DNA of 64,000 nucleotides from NCBI RefSeq assembly GCF_045124755.1, contig NZ_JBGVMK010000157.1; one strand, given 5' to 3'. Shown one piece after another: positions 44,762-54,202 of this stretch (position 1 is the stretch's first letter; every line of letters begins with the position of its first letter). Position numbers and translations under genes: made by a program. This DNA is from Succinimonas sp045124755 (GTDB lineage Bacteria; Pseudomonadota; Gammaproteobacteria; Enterobacterales; Succinivibrionaceae). A model generated the notes under the pieces. The model saw only the letters and a program-made list of their open reading frames with translations. It made no database searches and had not been told where the DNA came from.

Positions 44762-44777
44762 TTGAAAGTCTTTTCAA
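44762..44777 (+). promoter_or_regulatory. Operator-like motif C (TTGAAAGTCTTTTCAA)
   Basis: The best palindrome of the group: TTGAAA and TTTCAA arms, 26 nt ahead of the start codon at 44804 and about 11 nt past the expected transcript start. Confidence 0.5.
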
Positions 44778-44803
44778 AAAGACAAATTAGGGAACATTGA
44801 AAT

Positions 44804-47800
44804 ATGAAATTTACTAAATTAGCTATTGCTATGATGTCAACCGCAGCTCTCGCAGCCTGCGGCGGTGGCGGCGGTTCTGGTTCCAGCGGCAACAACAACG
44901 TTCAGCCGGATCCTAATCCCAATCCTGAAAATGAGCAGGGCAGTGTTGTTCAGGCTTTCCAGTTTGATGCGTTTTCGTCTCAGGATGTAGCTGATGCTGT
45001 TACCCGCGAAAATTTCAATGAGAATACCAAGACTGTTGTTTGTCTTGCACCCCAAGACAGTGTTTCGTGCTTCGGTCAGGAGTACCAGACTGAAGGTGTC
45101 GGACTTTCCTTCTCCGGAAATCTGGAGTGGCCTGACAGCCTTGATACCGCCGGTATGAACATTCTTGCTGAAAACAATGAATTTACCTATTCCATTCCCG
45201 CTGATTCCGGTAAAGGCGCCGTAGCTCAGGGTACTTCCTCTCAGCGCGTTAAGGTTTACATTAACCCGGTTACCAACGCCGGCAGCGATTCCCGTCTTGG
45301 CTCCAATGTGCTGCTCCAGAAGTATGACGGCGACAAGTACACCAAGGTAACCTTTGATCCTACTACTCCGTACAGCAAGCTCGATCAGGAAATCAAGACC
45401 CTGGGCGACACTGTAACCTCCATGGTGCAGTCCGCCAGCGCGCAGTCCATTTCCGATGCTGACCTCAAGAATATTGTTTCCGGCGCTCTGGGAGCCATTA
45501 TCGAGGCCCTCAAGGATTCCGGCGTCAGCGATGTGCAGATTGTTATCAACGTAGTCAACAATCAGAATTATGATAACCTTCCTTCTTCTTCCTCTCAGGA
45601 AGGCAACAGCGCTCCGGTGGCTTCCTTCACTTTTGAGGTGGGAGCAGACGGCTGGGTAACCTTTACTAATTCCTCTTCCGATCCTGACAATGACAACCTC
45701 ACCTACAAGTGGAAGTTCGGCGACGGCGCTGAAAGCTCCGAGGTTTCTCCGAAGCATCAGTACACCCGCAACGGTTCCTTCAGCGTTTATCTCGGCGCCA
45801 GCGATGACAAGAACGCCGTTTCCTATGCTACCAAGCATGTGAATGTGGACACCGTAAGCGCCGCAGATCAGGAAGCAGCAAGCTTTACTGTGACTGCAGC
45901 CACTGATGGCAGCGGCAAGGTTACTGTTGCCAATGCCTCTACCGTTGAAAATGTCAGGGAATTCCGCTGGGATTTCGGTGACGGCACCGGCGCAGTTTCC
46001 GGAGAGAATCCTGATCATACCTATGCCAAGTCCGGCAGCTATACCGTTAAGCTGCAGATCATCACCAAGACCGGCGTCAAGTTCACTGATTCTCATACCG
46101 TCAGCGTCACTGTTAACAGTGTGACCCCGGTTAATCCGGATCCTGTTAACCCTGATCCTGTCAATCCGGATCCGGTCAATCCCGATCCTGTTAACCCTGA
46201 TCCTGTCAATCCGGATCCGGTCAACCCCGATCCTGTTACACCTTCTGTTTGCACTGACAGCGATCCTTACTGCAAGGGCAATATCGATCCTGAAGGCTGC
46301 GAGCAGCAGTGCACCGAGCAGCAGGTTGAGGTTGACTGCTCCGTTGCCGGTTCTCAGTCTGTGGCTTCTGTTCAGAGCGCTGCCGATGTTTCCTCCGAAG
46401 CTCTGTCTTCTATCGAAATGGCCGGTATCTATGCCACCAATCCTAACGGTCAGGTAGGCAAGAACAAGACCATATCCTCCATGAGCGACTGGACCTCCGA
46501 CATGCTGATCGCTCAGGGCGCTGCCAATGACGATCCTCGCGCTTACCGTGGCTATCATGAGAAGTCAGTTGACCTTTACGGCTTATATGCAGCCTGGGAT
46601 GACACCAATCTTTATCTGATGGTTGAACTGCCAAATCTTGATGAACGCGGAGAGACCGGAAGTGACTTCGACTACTCCAATGATAAATTCCTTCCCATGG
46701 GCATCGGCATCCGCACCGGCAAGAGAGTTTTGGGCGATGGTGAAATGGAGGCTTCCAGCAGTGACAGACTTCCTTGGATCAAGGAAAAGGTTTATTCCAT
46801 TAAGGAAGGCGTTGATGCTCTTCTGATGTTCCATCCGCAGGAATATGGCACTCCGGGTCTCTTCCTTACCAATAATCAGGGTGAGTTCTCCTATGATTCC
46901 AAAGGCGGGTATCTTGTTGGCTTCAAGGATGTAGGAATTGAGCTTTCTGGCGGTGTAGCAGGTTCTGTAAGCTCCAAGTTTATGGGTATTGCCGATAATT
47001 ACGGTAAGGACGGTAATGCCTGGAAGACTGGTGAATACACTGATCTCAAGGCAAGCAATGCAAATAATCCGCACCTCTATCAGGTAACTATTCCCTTAAG
47101 TGCTTTGGGAATTGATAAGGCCTACCTTGAAAGCACCGGCATCAGCGCCATGGTGTTCTCCACCTTCGGCACTTCCATGATGGATGCTCTTCCGTGGACT
47201 CCGAATCTGGTGGACAAGGCTTCCGAAGCTTACTCTCAGGATGATTCCACTTCCGCCGAAAAGGAAGATGTGGATATCTATGACGTGCATCTGGCTTCTA
47301 TCGGCAAGCTACAGACCGGCGGCGTGACTCCGGTTACTCCTGTAACTCCGGTAAATCCTGATCCGATAAGCCCGGATCCTCAGGTCTGCTATCAGAAGAA
47401 GATTGTCTGCGTTCCTGAGACTCTGCCGGCTCAGTGCAATTCCACCGATGCCATTGAGGTATCTCTCAGCCACTCCGAGAGCACCGCCGATGCTGCCGTT
47501 ACCACCGCTGTCAAGGTGGCTACCGGCTACAAGGGCGTAACCTACAAGTGGAGCACCTCCGATGGTCAGAGCGCCACCACCTCCTACGATGGCACTTCAA
47601 AGAGCTTCACCTTCAAGCGCGGCAAGGCTGACAAGACTGTTACCGTAACTGTAACCGCCAGCAACAGCAGCGGGTCCAGAACCGGCACTCAGAGCTTTAC
47701 CGTTTCCGTTCCGGCCTGCGCTAACTGCTCCGCCCCTGCTCCTGTAGACAATGCATGGGTTAACGTACTTGATCAGGTCGACAGCAACATCTATGTTGAC

Positions 47801-50194
47801 AACGGCACTGCTTCTACCTGCAAGGCTCCTGAGGGCGCGGTTATTCTGAAGCATGACGGTTTCGCCAATCCTACCCTTTGGCTGTATCAGGACAAGACCA
47901 ATTATACCGGCGGTACTTGGCCTGGCGCTTCCATGACCAAGATCGATGGCTGTACTTCAACATTCTACAGCTTCACTCCTTCCGAGTCAGTAAGCTCTGC
48001 TTCTGCCATCTTCTCTGATGCCGGTAATAACCAGTATCCGGGACAAAATCAACCCGGTGTTGAATTCACCACTGCCAAGCCCTGCTTTGACTATGAGGCC
48101 AAGGCCTTCAAGTCAGCTGATGAATGCGGTCTTGCCGCTGCCGAGGTCACTGATTCCGCTTACATCTTTGTTGACGGAAGCAAGAAGACTGACGGCGTAA
48201 TCACCATCAGCCAGAAGGATGACAGCGAAGCCTCCGGTTACAAGGACATCTCCCTCATGATGGCCGGCAAGGGCGTTAACGCCGAAACCACCGGCACCTT
48301 CTACTTTGGCGATGATGCTTCCAAGGCTGCCGAGTTTGTGAACGGTCAGAAGATTCGCGTGGGTGAGAATATCACTGCCACCGAAGAAGGCACTGAGACC
48401 AAGCTCACTGTTATCTACAAGGACTCCAAGGCTACCTACACCATCAAGAAGGTTAAGTGGACTGCTCCGGTGGTGGGCGATGTTCAGTTCTCCTGGAACA
48501 ATGCCTACATGTACTTCGTCATTACCGACCGCTTCCAGAACGGCGATTCCTCTAATGACAACAGCTACGACAGACCTAAGGTTGATGCCTCCGGCCATGC
48601 TACCGCTACCTTCCACGGCGGCGATATCAAGGGTCTTACCGACAGGCTTGACTACATCAAGTCTCTGGGTATCAACGCCATCTGGCTCACCGCTCCTTAT
48701 GAACAGACCCACGGCTGGGTAGGCGGCGGCTCTAATGGTAACTTCCAGCATTATGCTTACCACGGCTACTATGCTATGGACTTCACCTCCATGGATGCCA
48801 ACATGGGTACCGTTGATGACTTCAGAAAATTTGTAACTGAAGCTCATAAGCGCGGCATCAGAGTTGTGGTTGACGTGGTTATGAACCATTCCGGCTATCC
48901 TACCCTTAAGGATATGTGCGAATTCAAGTTCGGCAAGACCACTAACGGCACTGATCCTTGCAGCCAGGTTAACTGGACTCCGGGCGGCGGTGAGACCTAT
49001 CATCAGAAGCCTATCGATGAAAACCCTGATGCCAGCTGGAACAACTGGTGGGGGCAGAATTGGCTGAGATTCGGCGCTTACGGCGGCTGCGGCAGTGATG
49101 ACCTCACTACCTGCACCTCATACCTCCCTGACTTTAAGAATGAGGCTAGCGGTCCTAGCGTTGGCATTCCGGGCTTCCTGCAGTCCAAGTGGCAGACTGC
49201 CGATGCTGCTCATGACGTTCCTGCTGCCAAGCAGTACCGTTCCGGCAACATGTCTGTGGCAGACTTCGAAGCTCACTGGCTGGCTTCCTGGGTTGAAGAG
49301 TTTGGTGTTGACGGCTTCCGCTGCGATACCGCCAAGCATGTTCAGAAGGAAACCTGGGGCAAGCTTAAGAAGTACTCTCAGGAAGCTCTCCAGAAGTGGA
49401 GACAGGCTCACGCCGGCGGCGATGATCCTGCAGCCTCCTGGACTGATGACTTCTATATGACCGGCGAGCACTGGGGCTTCGGCACCGATCCTTCGGATGG
49501 CGCAGGCTACGCAAGCGTTGGCGGATTTACCTCCATGATCAACTTCTCCCTTGGCTGTTCAGTACCGAGCACCAGCACCTGGTCTGAATATGCTCAGAAG
49601 TTTAATAATGGCACCAGCGCACCGAAGCTCAATGCTCTTACCTATGTATCCTCCCACGATACCAAGCTCTGCCGTCCGGGCGACCAGAAGGCTCTGGGCA
49701 CCGGTCTCGGTCTCCTGCCTGGCGGCGTACAGGTATACTACGGTGATGAGACTGCCCGTCCGAACGACAACGGCGGTTCCGGCAACGATGCCGAGCATGG
49801 CACCCGTTCCGACATGAACTTCCCGTCTGATATCGGAAGTCAGGCTGCCTGGGCTGCCAAGGTGGATACTTTGAGCACCGAGTTCTCCTCTGATGCCAAT
49901 GTGGCTCACTGGCAGAAGGTTGGTCAGTTCCGCTTCCGTAACCCGGCAGTAGGCGCCGGCAAACAGACCTCTCTCAGCGATGGTTCTCTCTGCCGTACCT
50001 ACAACGACGGTCAGGGCATTGACAACGCTGTGGTAATCCACGTTGGTTCTGCCTCCTCCGTTGATGTTTCCGGCTGCTTCGAGGATGGCACTGAACTTCA
50101 GGACGGCTACTCCGGAGCTACCGGCACCGTATCCGGCGGCAAGGTCAGCCTCTCCGGAACTAAGGATCTGATTCTCCTTGAACTCAAGCGTTAA
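44804..50194 (+). CDS. Giant MalS-like alpha-amylase lipoprotein with PKD, CBM9/DOMON-like and starch-binding modules
   Basis: At 1,796 residues this is the largest protein here. Lipobox LAAC (Cys19) is followed by a unique domain and two PKD domains (about 268-350 and 358-435). A (VNPDP)n linker (442-478) and a short Cys-rich knot (482-511) lead to a domain of about 320 residues resembling CBM9/DOMON carbohydrate binders (LYGLYAAWDDTNLYLMVELP). Then come an Ig-like domain (863-980), a WPG-type starch-binding module (TGGTWPGASM), a module of about 100 residues shared with the gene at 54203, and the GH13 barrel from about 1225. The barrel looks like periplasmic MalS: VVVDVVMNHSG, Asp1508 (GVDGFRCDTAKH), Glu1555 (TGEHWG), Asp1619 (SSHD). 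Expected activity is endo-alpha-1,4-glucanase on starch. Confidence 0.88.
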   Translation: MKFTKLAIAMMSTAALAACGGGGGSGSSGNNNVQPDPNPNPENEQGSVVQAFQFDAFSSQDVADAVTRENFNENTKTVVCLAPQDSVSCFGQEYQTEGVGLSFSGNLEWPDSLDTAGMNILAENNEFTYSIPADSGKGAVAQGTSSQRVKVYINPVTNAGSDSRLGSNVLLQKYDGDKYTKVTFDPTTPYSKLDQEIKTLGDTVTSMVQSASAQSISDADLKNIVSGALGAIIEALKDSGVSDVQIVINVVNNQNYDNLPSSSSQEGNSAPVASFTFEVGADGWVTFTNSSSDPDNDNLTYKWKFGDGAESSEVSPKHQYTRNGSFSVYLGASDDKNAVSYATKHVNVDTVSAADQEAASFTVTAATDGSGKVTVANASTVENVREFRWDFGDGTGAVSGENPDHTYAKSGSYTVKLQIITKTGVKFTDSHTVSVTVNSVTPVNPDPVNPDPVNPDPVNPDPVNPDPVNPDPVNPDPVTPSVCTDSDPYCKGNIDPEGCEQQCTEQQVEVDCSVAGSQSVASVQSAADVSSEALSSIEMAGIYATNPNGQVGKNKTISSMSDWTSDMLIAQGAANDDPRAYRGYHEKSVDLYGLYAAWDDTNLYLMVELPNLDERGETGSDFDYSNDKFLPMGIGIRTGKRVLGDGEMEASSSDRLPWIKEKVYSIKEGVDALLMFHPQEYGTPGLFLTNNQGEFSYDSKGGYLVGFKDVGIELSGGVAGSVSSKFMGIADNYGKDGNAWKTGEYTDLKASNANNPHLYQVTIPLSALGIDKAYLESTGISAMVFSTFGTSMMDALPWTPNLVDKASEAYSQDDSTSAEKEDVDIYDVHLASIGKLQTGGVTPVTPVTPVNPDPISPDPQVCYQKKIVCVPETLPAQCNSTDAIEVSLSHSESTADAAVTTAVKVATGYKGVTYKWSTSDGQSATTSYDGTSKSFTFKRGKADKTVTVTVTASNSSGSRTGTQSFTVSVPACANCSAPAPVDNAWVNVLDQVDSNIYVDNGTASTCKAPEGAVILKHDGFANPTLWLYQDKTNYTGGTWPGASMTKIDGCTSTFYSFTPSESVSSASAIFSDAGNNQYPGQNQPGVEFTTAKPCFDYEAKAFKSADECGLAAAEVTDSAYIFVDGSKKTDGVITISQKDDSEASGYKDISLMMAGKGVNAETTGTFYFGDDASKAAEFVNGQKIRVGENITATEEGTETKLTVIYKDSKATYTIKKVKWTAPVVGDVQFSWNNAYMYFVITDRFQNGDSSNDNSYDRPKVDASGHATATFHGGDIKGLTDRLDYIKSLGINAIWLTAPYEQTHGWVGGGSNGNFQHYAYHGYYAMDFTSMDANMGTVDDFRKFVTEAHKRGIRVVVDVVMNHSGYPTLKDMCEFKFGKTTNGTDPCSQVNWTPGGGETYHQKPIDENPDASWNNWWGQNWLRFGAYGGCGSDDLTTCTSYLPDFKNEASGPSVGIPGFLQSKWQTADAAHDVPAAKQYRSGNMSVADFEAHWLASWVEEFGVDGFRCDTAKHVQKETWGKLKKYSQEALQKWRQAHAGGDDPAASWTDDFYMTGEHWGFGTDPSDGAGYASVGGFTSMINFSLGCSVPSTSTWSEYAQKFNNGTSAPKLNALTYVSSHDTKLCRPGDQKALGTGLGLLPGGVQVYYGDETARPNDNGGSGNDAEHGTRSDMNFPSDIGSQAAWAAKVDTLSTEFSSDANVAHWQKVGQFRFRNPAVGAGKQTSLSDGSLCRTYNDGQGIDNAVVIHVGSASSVDVSGCFEDGTELQDGYSGATGTVSGGKVSLSGTKDLILLELKR
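46145..46234 (+). repeat. 45-bp tandem repeat (2 copies) encoding (VNPDP) linker
   Basis: Two 45-bp units (46145-46189 and 46190-46234) differ by one base. Each encodes three VNPDP pentapeptides with alternating synonymous codons. They lie in a longer VNPDP run, and unit number is likely variable. Confidence 0.85.
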
Positions 50195-50224
50195 TCAGTC
50201 CCTGAGTAAGTAACAGTAAATAGG

Positions 50225-50256
50225 AAGCACCTCATTTCGGGGTGCTTTTTTTTATG
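50225..50256 (+). terminator. Terminator after the MalS-like gene
   Basis: AAGCACC/GGTGCTT stem followed by a long T run. In the rest of the 325-nt gap up to pulA I see no further gene, no convincing promoter and no copy of the operator-like motif. Confidence 0.9.
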
Positions 50257-50519
50257 GTTACTATGGCGGGTCATTCTTGGGCGCCCGCATCTGATAATGC
50301 CGGCTTTGGTGTGAGTTCTATCAAAAATGAGACCGGCCGAAAGGCGGTTATTCACTGCATTCTCCGCTCCTTGCTCTAAAATATCCGGAGGGCATTTTGC
50401 AGGTTTGCTGCGTGATGCTCTCTCCGGATGACGAGATTTCTGCGATCATAATTTCCCGCAGTGATTCTGTAACGGTATTCCGGCAGAAAAACGTAACCAT
50501 GATATTAAAGGACTAATGA

Positions 50520-53500
50520 ATGAGTTTTAATATTAAAAAGCTGGCATTCCTCACCATGCCCGGTGTGGTAATGCTGTCTCTGGCTGCCTGCGGCGGTTCC
50601 AGCAGCAGTAATAATGATCATTTTAATCCGGAAGCTTCCAGTCAGGTCGATGTTCAGGAAGGTCCGGCGGTGTCTCCGGGCGGACTTCCCGCTCCCGCTT
50701 CAGAACTGGAGCCGGTGAAAGACAAGCTAGTGGTTCAGATTATGGATGAAACTCTCGGGCAGGCTCTTAATAGCCGGGGGATAAATGATTCTGAACTTCT
50801 TACGGCTCACTTCTGGAGTGACCATCCCAAATGTGATCCCAATGACGCCAATGTCGGCGATCATGTTTGGTCAGATATAGGAGTATCGTCGCAGCCTGCC
50901 AGAGTTAATGAATATGGCCCGGTGTTTGAGTTTGCATTAAGCGATGCCACCAAGGATGGCTGCTCCGGCTTTATTCTAAGAAAGGGTGACGATCCGGACA
51001 GCTTTGTGAAGGTATATGACGGCGATCAGGTGCTTAAGTGGACTGCCGATGATCATGAAATCAGCATCACCACCCGGAATGAAGAATCGGTCATGAGCCG
51101 GGAAGAAGCATTTAACCAGATGTACGGCTCATCGGGAGAATTTGATGCCACCGATGCTTCCGCCCACTGGGTAGCCCCTGATATTATTGCCTGGAAGAAC
51201 GGCGATGACTCCCTGCATACCCGTCTCCAGTATGCCGATGGCATTGTTGCTCCCGAAGCCGGCGTGCTTAACGGCAGCTTTGTAAATCTGGAGAAGACGG
51301 AGCTTCCTGCCAGCGTGGTAGAAAAGAACCACAACCTTGAGGGTTATCAGGCTTATCAGATTCCTTCAGATGCCAATCTGGATCTCAAGAAGGTTCTTAA
51401 GGGCGAAGCAGTTTTAGTAGCTCTTGATGGTGAGAACAAGGTGAAGAAGGCTTCCAGAATTCAGACCGCCATGCTCATTGATGAGCTTTACGCTGATAAG
51501 GCCACACAGGTTAATGATCTGGGTGTTTCCGCTACCAGTGCCGGTACTACCTTTAAGCTCTGGGCCCCCACCGCGCAGGACGTTAAGCTGCATTTCTGGC
51601 CGAAGGCCGGTCAGGGTGTCTGGGATGAGGTACCTAATATCGTTATGGATTTTGATGAAGAAACCGGTGTCTGGTCCTATACCTCTGACGTCTCTTTCGA
51701 ACCCGGCGACGCCGCTTATAAGTATGAGCTTTCCGTATATCATCCGTCTACAAGAAAGATCGAAGATCTTTGGGTCACTGATCCTTATTCACTGAGTCTC
51801 TTCAGTGGCAATTCGGCCATCGTTGACCTTAATGCCGACGCTGCCAAGCCGGAGGGCTGGGATAATCTTAAGGCCCCGCATTCTCAGGCCACCGCTTCTG
51901 ACATCTCCTCTATGGTGATCACCGAATCTCATCTCAGAGATTTAACCGTGGGCAGCGACAAGGGCGTGAAGAATCAAGGCAAATACATCGGTCTTGCCGA
52001 GGAGGATACCGCCATTGCCAATCACCTCAAGATGATGGGCGAGTACGGTGTCACCCACATGGAGCTTCTCCCCATGTACGACATTGCTTCCATCAATGCC
52101 GATGATGTGCTTAATAACAAGGCTACCGACGAGGATCTTACCGGCATTGAATTCTGCGCCAGGGCTGGGGTAGAGTCTACCGAGGGTGTTAATGTCTGCG
52201 GCGATACTCGTCCTGTATATGATATTCTGGCTGAAACCGCCGCCAATGACAGCGCTGACGAAGCTAAGGTTTCCACCTTCCTGGACAAGCATGTAAAGGA
52301 CACAGACTCTTTCAACTGGGGCTATGATCCGGTGCATTATCAGGTTCCTGAAGGCTCCTATGCCACTAGTATTGCCGATCCTTATGTCCGTATTAAGGAA
52401 ATCCGTGAGATGATTGCTGCCATCAAGAACAATTACGGTATGAACGTAATTCTTGACGTGGTCTACAACCATACAGACGGTGCCGGCGTGGAGAAGGATT
52501 CCTCCGTTCTTGACAAGATTGTTCCTTGGTACTACAACCGTTTGAATCCGGAAACCGGGAATGTTCTGGCCGATACCTGCTGCTCCGACTCTGCCTCCGA
52601 GCACCGCATGTTCGCCAAGCTTATGGAGGACACTCTGGTAACCTGGGCCAAGGATTATAAGATTGACGCCTTCCGCTTCGACCTCATGGGTTATCTCCCG
52701 AAGCAGGTGATGGTGGATACCCTTGCCAATGTGAGAACCAGATCCGGCAATAAGGAAATCTACTTCTTCGGCGAAGGCTGGGATGCGGGTTCCGCAGCTG
52801 CTGTTATGGGCGGCGAGAACAATGCCACGCAGATCAATATGCATGACACCGAGATTGGCACCTTCAATGACCGTATCCGCGATGCGGTGAGAGGTTCCGG
52901 GCCGTTTGATCACGGTGATGCCCTGATCAAGCTGCAGGGCTTTGCCACCGGCCGCTGCACTGAAATGAACGATAAGCGTCTTGCTTTGGATTCCGGCTAC
53001 AGCTGCGCTCCGGATGCCACCAATGAATCTGACTACGGTATGCATCCTCTTAACTGGCAGGATGTAATCAGAATCAGCATGGCCGGTAACCTGAGGGATT
53101 ATGAGCTCATGACTTATACCGATGAAGTCAAGCTGGGCAAGGATATCTCCTACTGGGGCGCTATCGCCGGCTACGGTGATTCTCCGGTTAATACCATCAA
53201 CTACGTATCCAAGCACGATAACCAGGCGATCTTCGACCTTATCATGTATAAGGCCAAAAAGACCAACACCATGGAAAACAAGGCTAAGATGCAGGGTATT
53301 GCCGTGGCTTCCGTCATGTTCGGTCAGTCTCCGGTATTTGATCAGCAGGGTACTGATCTCCTGAGAACCAAGTACTTCCAGAATGACAGCTACAACACCG
53401 GTGATTTCTCCAACAAGGTTAACTACTCCTTTGATAAGGGTAATGAGTTTATCCCGGGAGCTCTGGTTAATAAGTCCAAGGACGAGGCTGACTGGGATGC

Positions 53501-53912
53501 CATCCTCGAGGTATCCGAGTACAACTCCGATGTCGGACCGGATCTTAAGGCCAGCATGGCTAAGACCTATCTGGCCATGACCGAGATCAGAAAGGATCAT
53601 AACCTCTTCTATCTGGGAGATCCGGAGCTTATCAAGAAGCATGTGTCCTTCCTTAATGTGGGATCCAAGCAGATACCGGGTCTTATTGTCATGAAGATCA
53701 CCAAGCCTGAGGGATATGAATCCCAGGACAAGGAAATTCTGGTAATGCTTAATGCCGCTCCTGAGGCCAGATCCTTTAATGTTCCTGACATTGAAGGGGC
53801 CCGGCATGTGTTCACCGGTCCGCTTTATGACGGTGCCTGCAGCGCCGGCGATGGCAAGATCAATGCTGAACCGTGGTCGGTTTGCGTGTTCGTGAAGCCG
53901 GAACTTCAATAA
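50520..53912 (+). CDS. pulA: Pullulanase lipoprotein PulA
   Basis: A debranching enzyme cutting alpha-1,6 bonds in pullulan and starch. The 1,130-residue protein aligns along its whole length with Klebsiella PulA. It has lipobox LAAC (Cys24), a CBM41-like N-terminal module (CSGFILRKGDD), the AHWVAPDIIAW segment, a CBM48-like domain (GTTFKLWAPTAQDVKLHFWP) and the GH13 core. The core has FNWGYDPVHYQVPEGSYAT (Phe598 where YNWGYDP is usual), VPWYYNRLNPETGNV, TCCSDSASEHRMFAKL, Asp721 (AFRFDLMG), Glu752 (FFGEGWD) and Asp900 (SKHDNQ). Klebsiella PulA is exported by its type II system; here the gsp operon lies 18 kb upstream. The residue after the lipid cysteine is Gly, not the Asp found in Klebsiella, so outer-membrane sorting is expected. 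Confidence 0.94.
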   Translation: MSFNIKKLAFLTMPGVVMLSLAACGGSSSSNNDHFNPEASSQVDVQEGPAVSPGGLPAPASELEPVKDKLVVQIMDETLGQALNSRGINDSELLTAHFWSDHPKCDPNDANVGDHVWSDIGVSSQPARVNEYGPVFEFALSDATKDGCSGFILRKGDDPDSFVKVYDGDQVLKWTADDHEISITTRNEESVMSREEAFNQMYGSSGEFDATDASAHWVAPDIIAWKNGDDSLHTRLQYADGIVAPEAGVLNGSFVNLEKTELPASVVEKNHNLEGYQAYQIPSDANLDLKKVLKGEAVLVALDGENKVKKASRIQTAMLIDELYADKATQVNDLGVSATSAGTTFKLWAPTAQDVKLHFWPKAGQGVWDEVPNIVMDFDEETGVWSYTSDVSFEPGDAAYKYELSVYHPSTRKIEDLWVTDPYSLSLFSGNSAIVDLNADAAKPEGWDNLKAPHSQATASDISSMVITESHLRDLTVGSDKGVKNQGKYIGLAEEDTAIANHLKMMGEYGVTHMELLPMYDIASINADDVLNNKATDEDLTGIEFCARAGVESTEGVNVCGDTRPVYDILAETAANDSADEAKVSTFLDKHVKDTDSFNWGYDPVHYQVPEGSYATSIADPYVRIKEIREMIAAIKNNYGMNVILDVVYNHTDGAGVEKDSSVLDKIVPWYYNRLNPETGNVLADTCCSDSASEHRMFAKLMEDTLVTWAKDYKIDAFRFDLMGYLPKQVMVDTLANVRTRSGNKEIYFFGEGWDAGSAAAVMGGENNATQINMHDTEIGTFNDRIRDAVRGSGPFDHGDALIKLQGFATGRCTEMNDKRLALDSGYSCAPDATNESDYGMHPLNWQDVIRISMAGNLRDYELMTYTDEVKLGKDISYWGAIAGYGDSPVNTINYVSKHDNQAIFDLIMYKAKKTNTMENKAKMQGIAVASVMFGQSPVFDQQGTDLLRTKYFQNDSYNTGDFSNKVNYSFDKGNEFIPGALVNKSKDEADWDAILEVSEYNSDVGPDLKASMAKTYLAMTEIRKDHNLFYLGDPELIKKHVSFLNVGSKQIPGLIVMKITKPEGYESQDKEILVMLNAAPEARSFNVPDIEGARHVFTGPLYDGACSAGDGKINAEPWSVCVFVKPELQ

Positions 53913-53944
53913 AACATAGCAGTCGTTAAGGCTTAATTAGATAT

Positions 53945-53978
53945 AAGGTCATGTGTAACACCATGGCCTTTTTTGTTT
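53945..53978 (+). terminator. Terminator after pulA
   Basis: AAGGTCATG/CATGGCCTT stem with an eight-base loop, then TTTTTTG. Confidence 0.85.
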
Positions 53979-54151
53979 CAGAAGGGGCTTATTATGAATT
54001 ATGTTTTTGCGGGAGTTCATCCGAAGCCGGCAAAATAGCGGCTCATTTCAAAAATGTGACCGAGTTACTATTAATGGAACTCAAAATCCGGTAAGGTAGA
54101 TTGAAATGGGGCGTTTTCCCGGAAGGCAGTTTCGGGAACGGATCTTTTTCT

Positions 54152-54167
54152 GTGAAAGCCTTGTGGA
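54152..54167 (+). promoter_or_regulatory. Possible degenerate operator-like motif D
   Basis: GTGAAAGCCTTGTGGA resembles motif A (TTGAAAGCGTTGTCAA) in its left arm and centre but has lost the right arm. It lies 35 nt ahead of the start at 54203. It is weak and listed only because of its position. Confidence 0.25.
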
Positions 54168-54202
54168 TTCGGGATATTAATATTTCCTTAAAGTGAGCGA
54201 CT

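Noticed and set aside
50426..50431. MalT-box core GGATGA upstream of pulA
   Set aside because: A single hexamer with no second copy in proper spacing is expected by chance.
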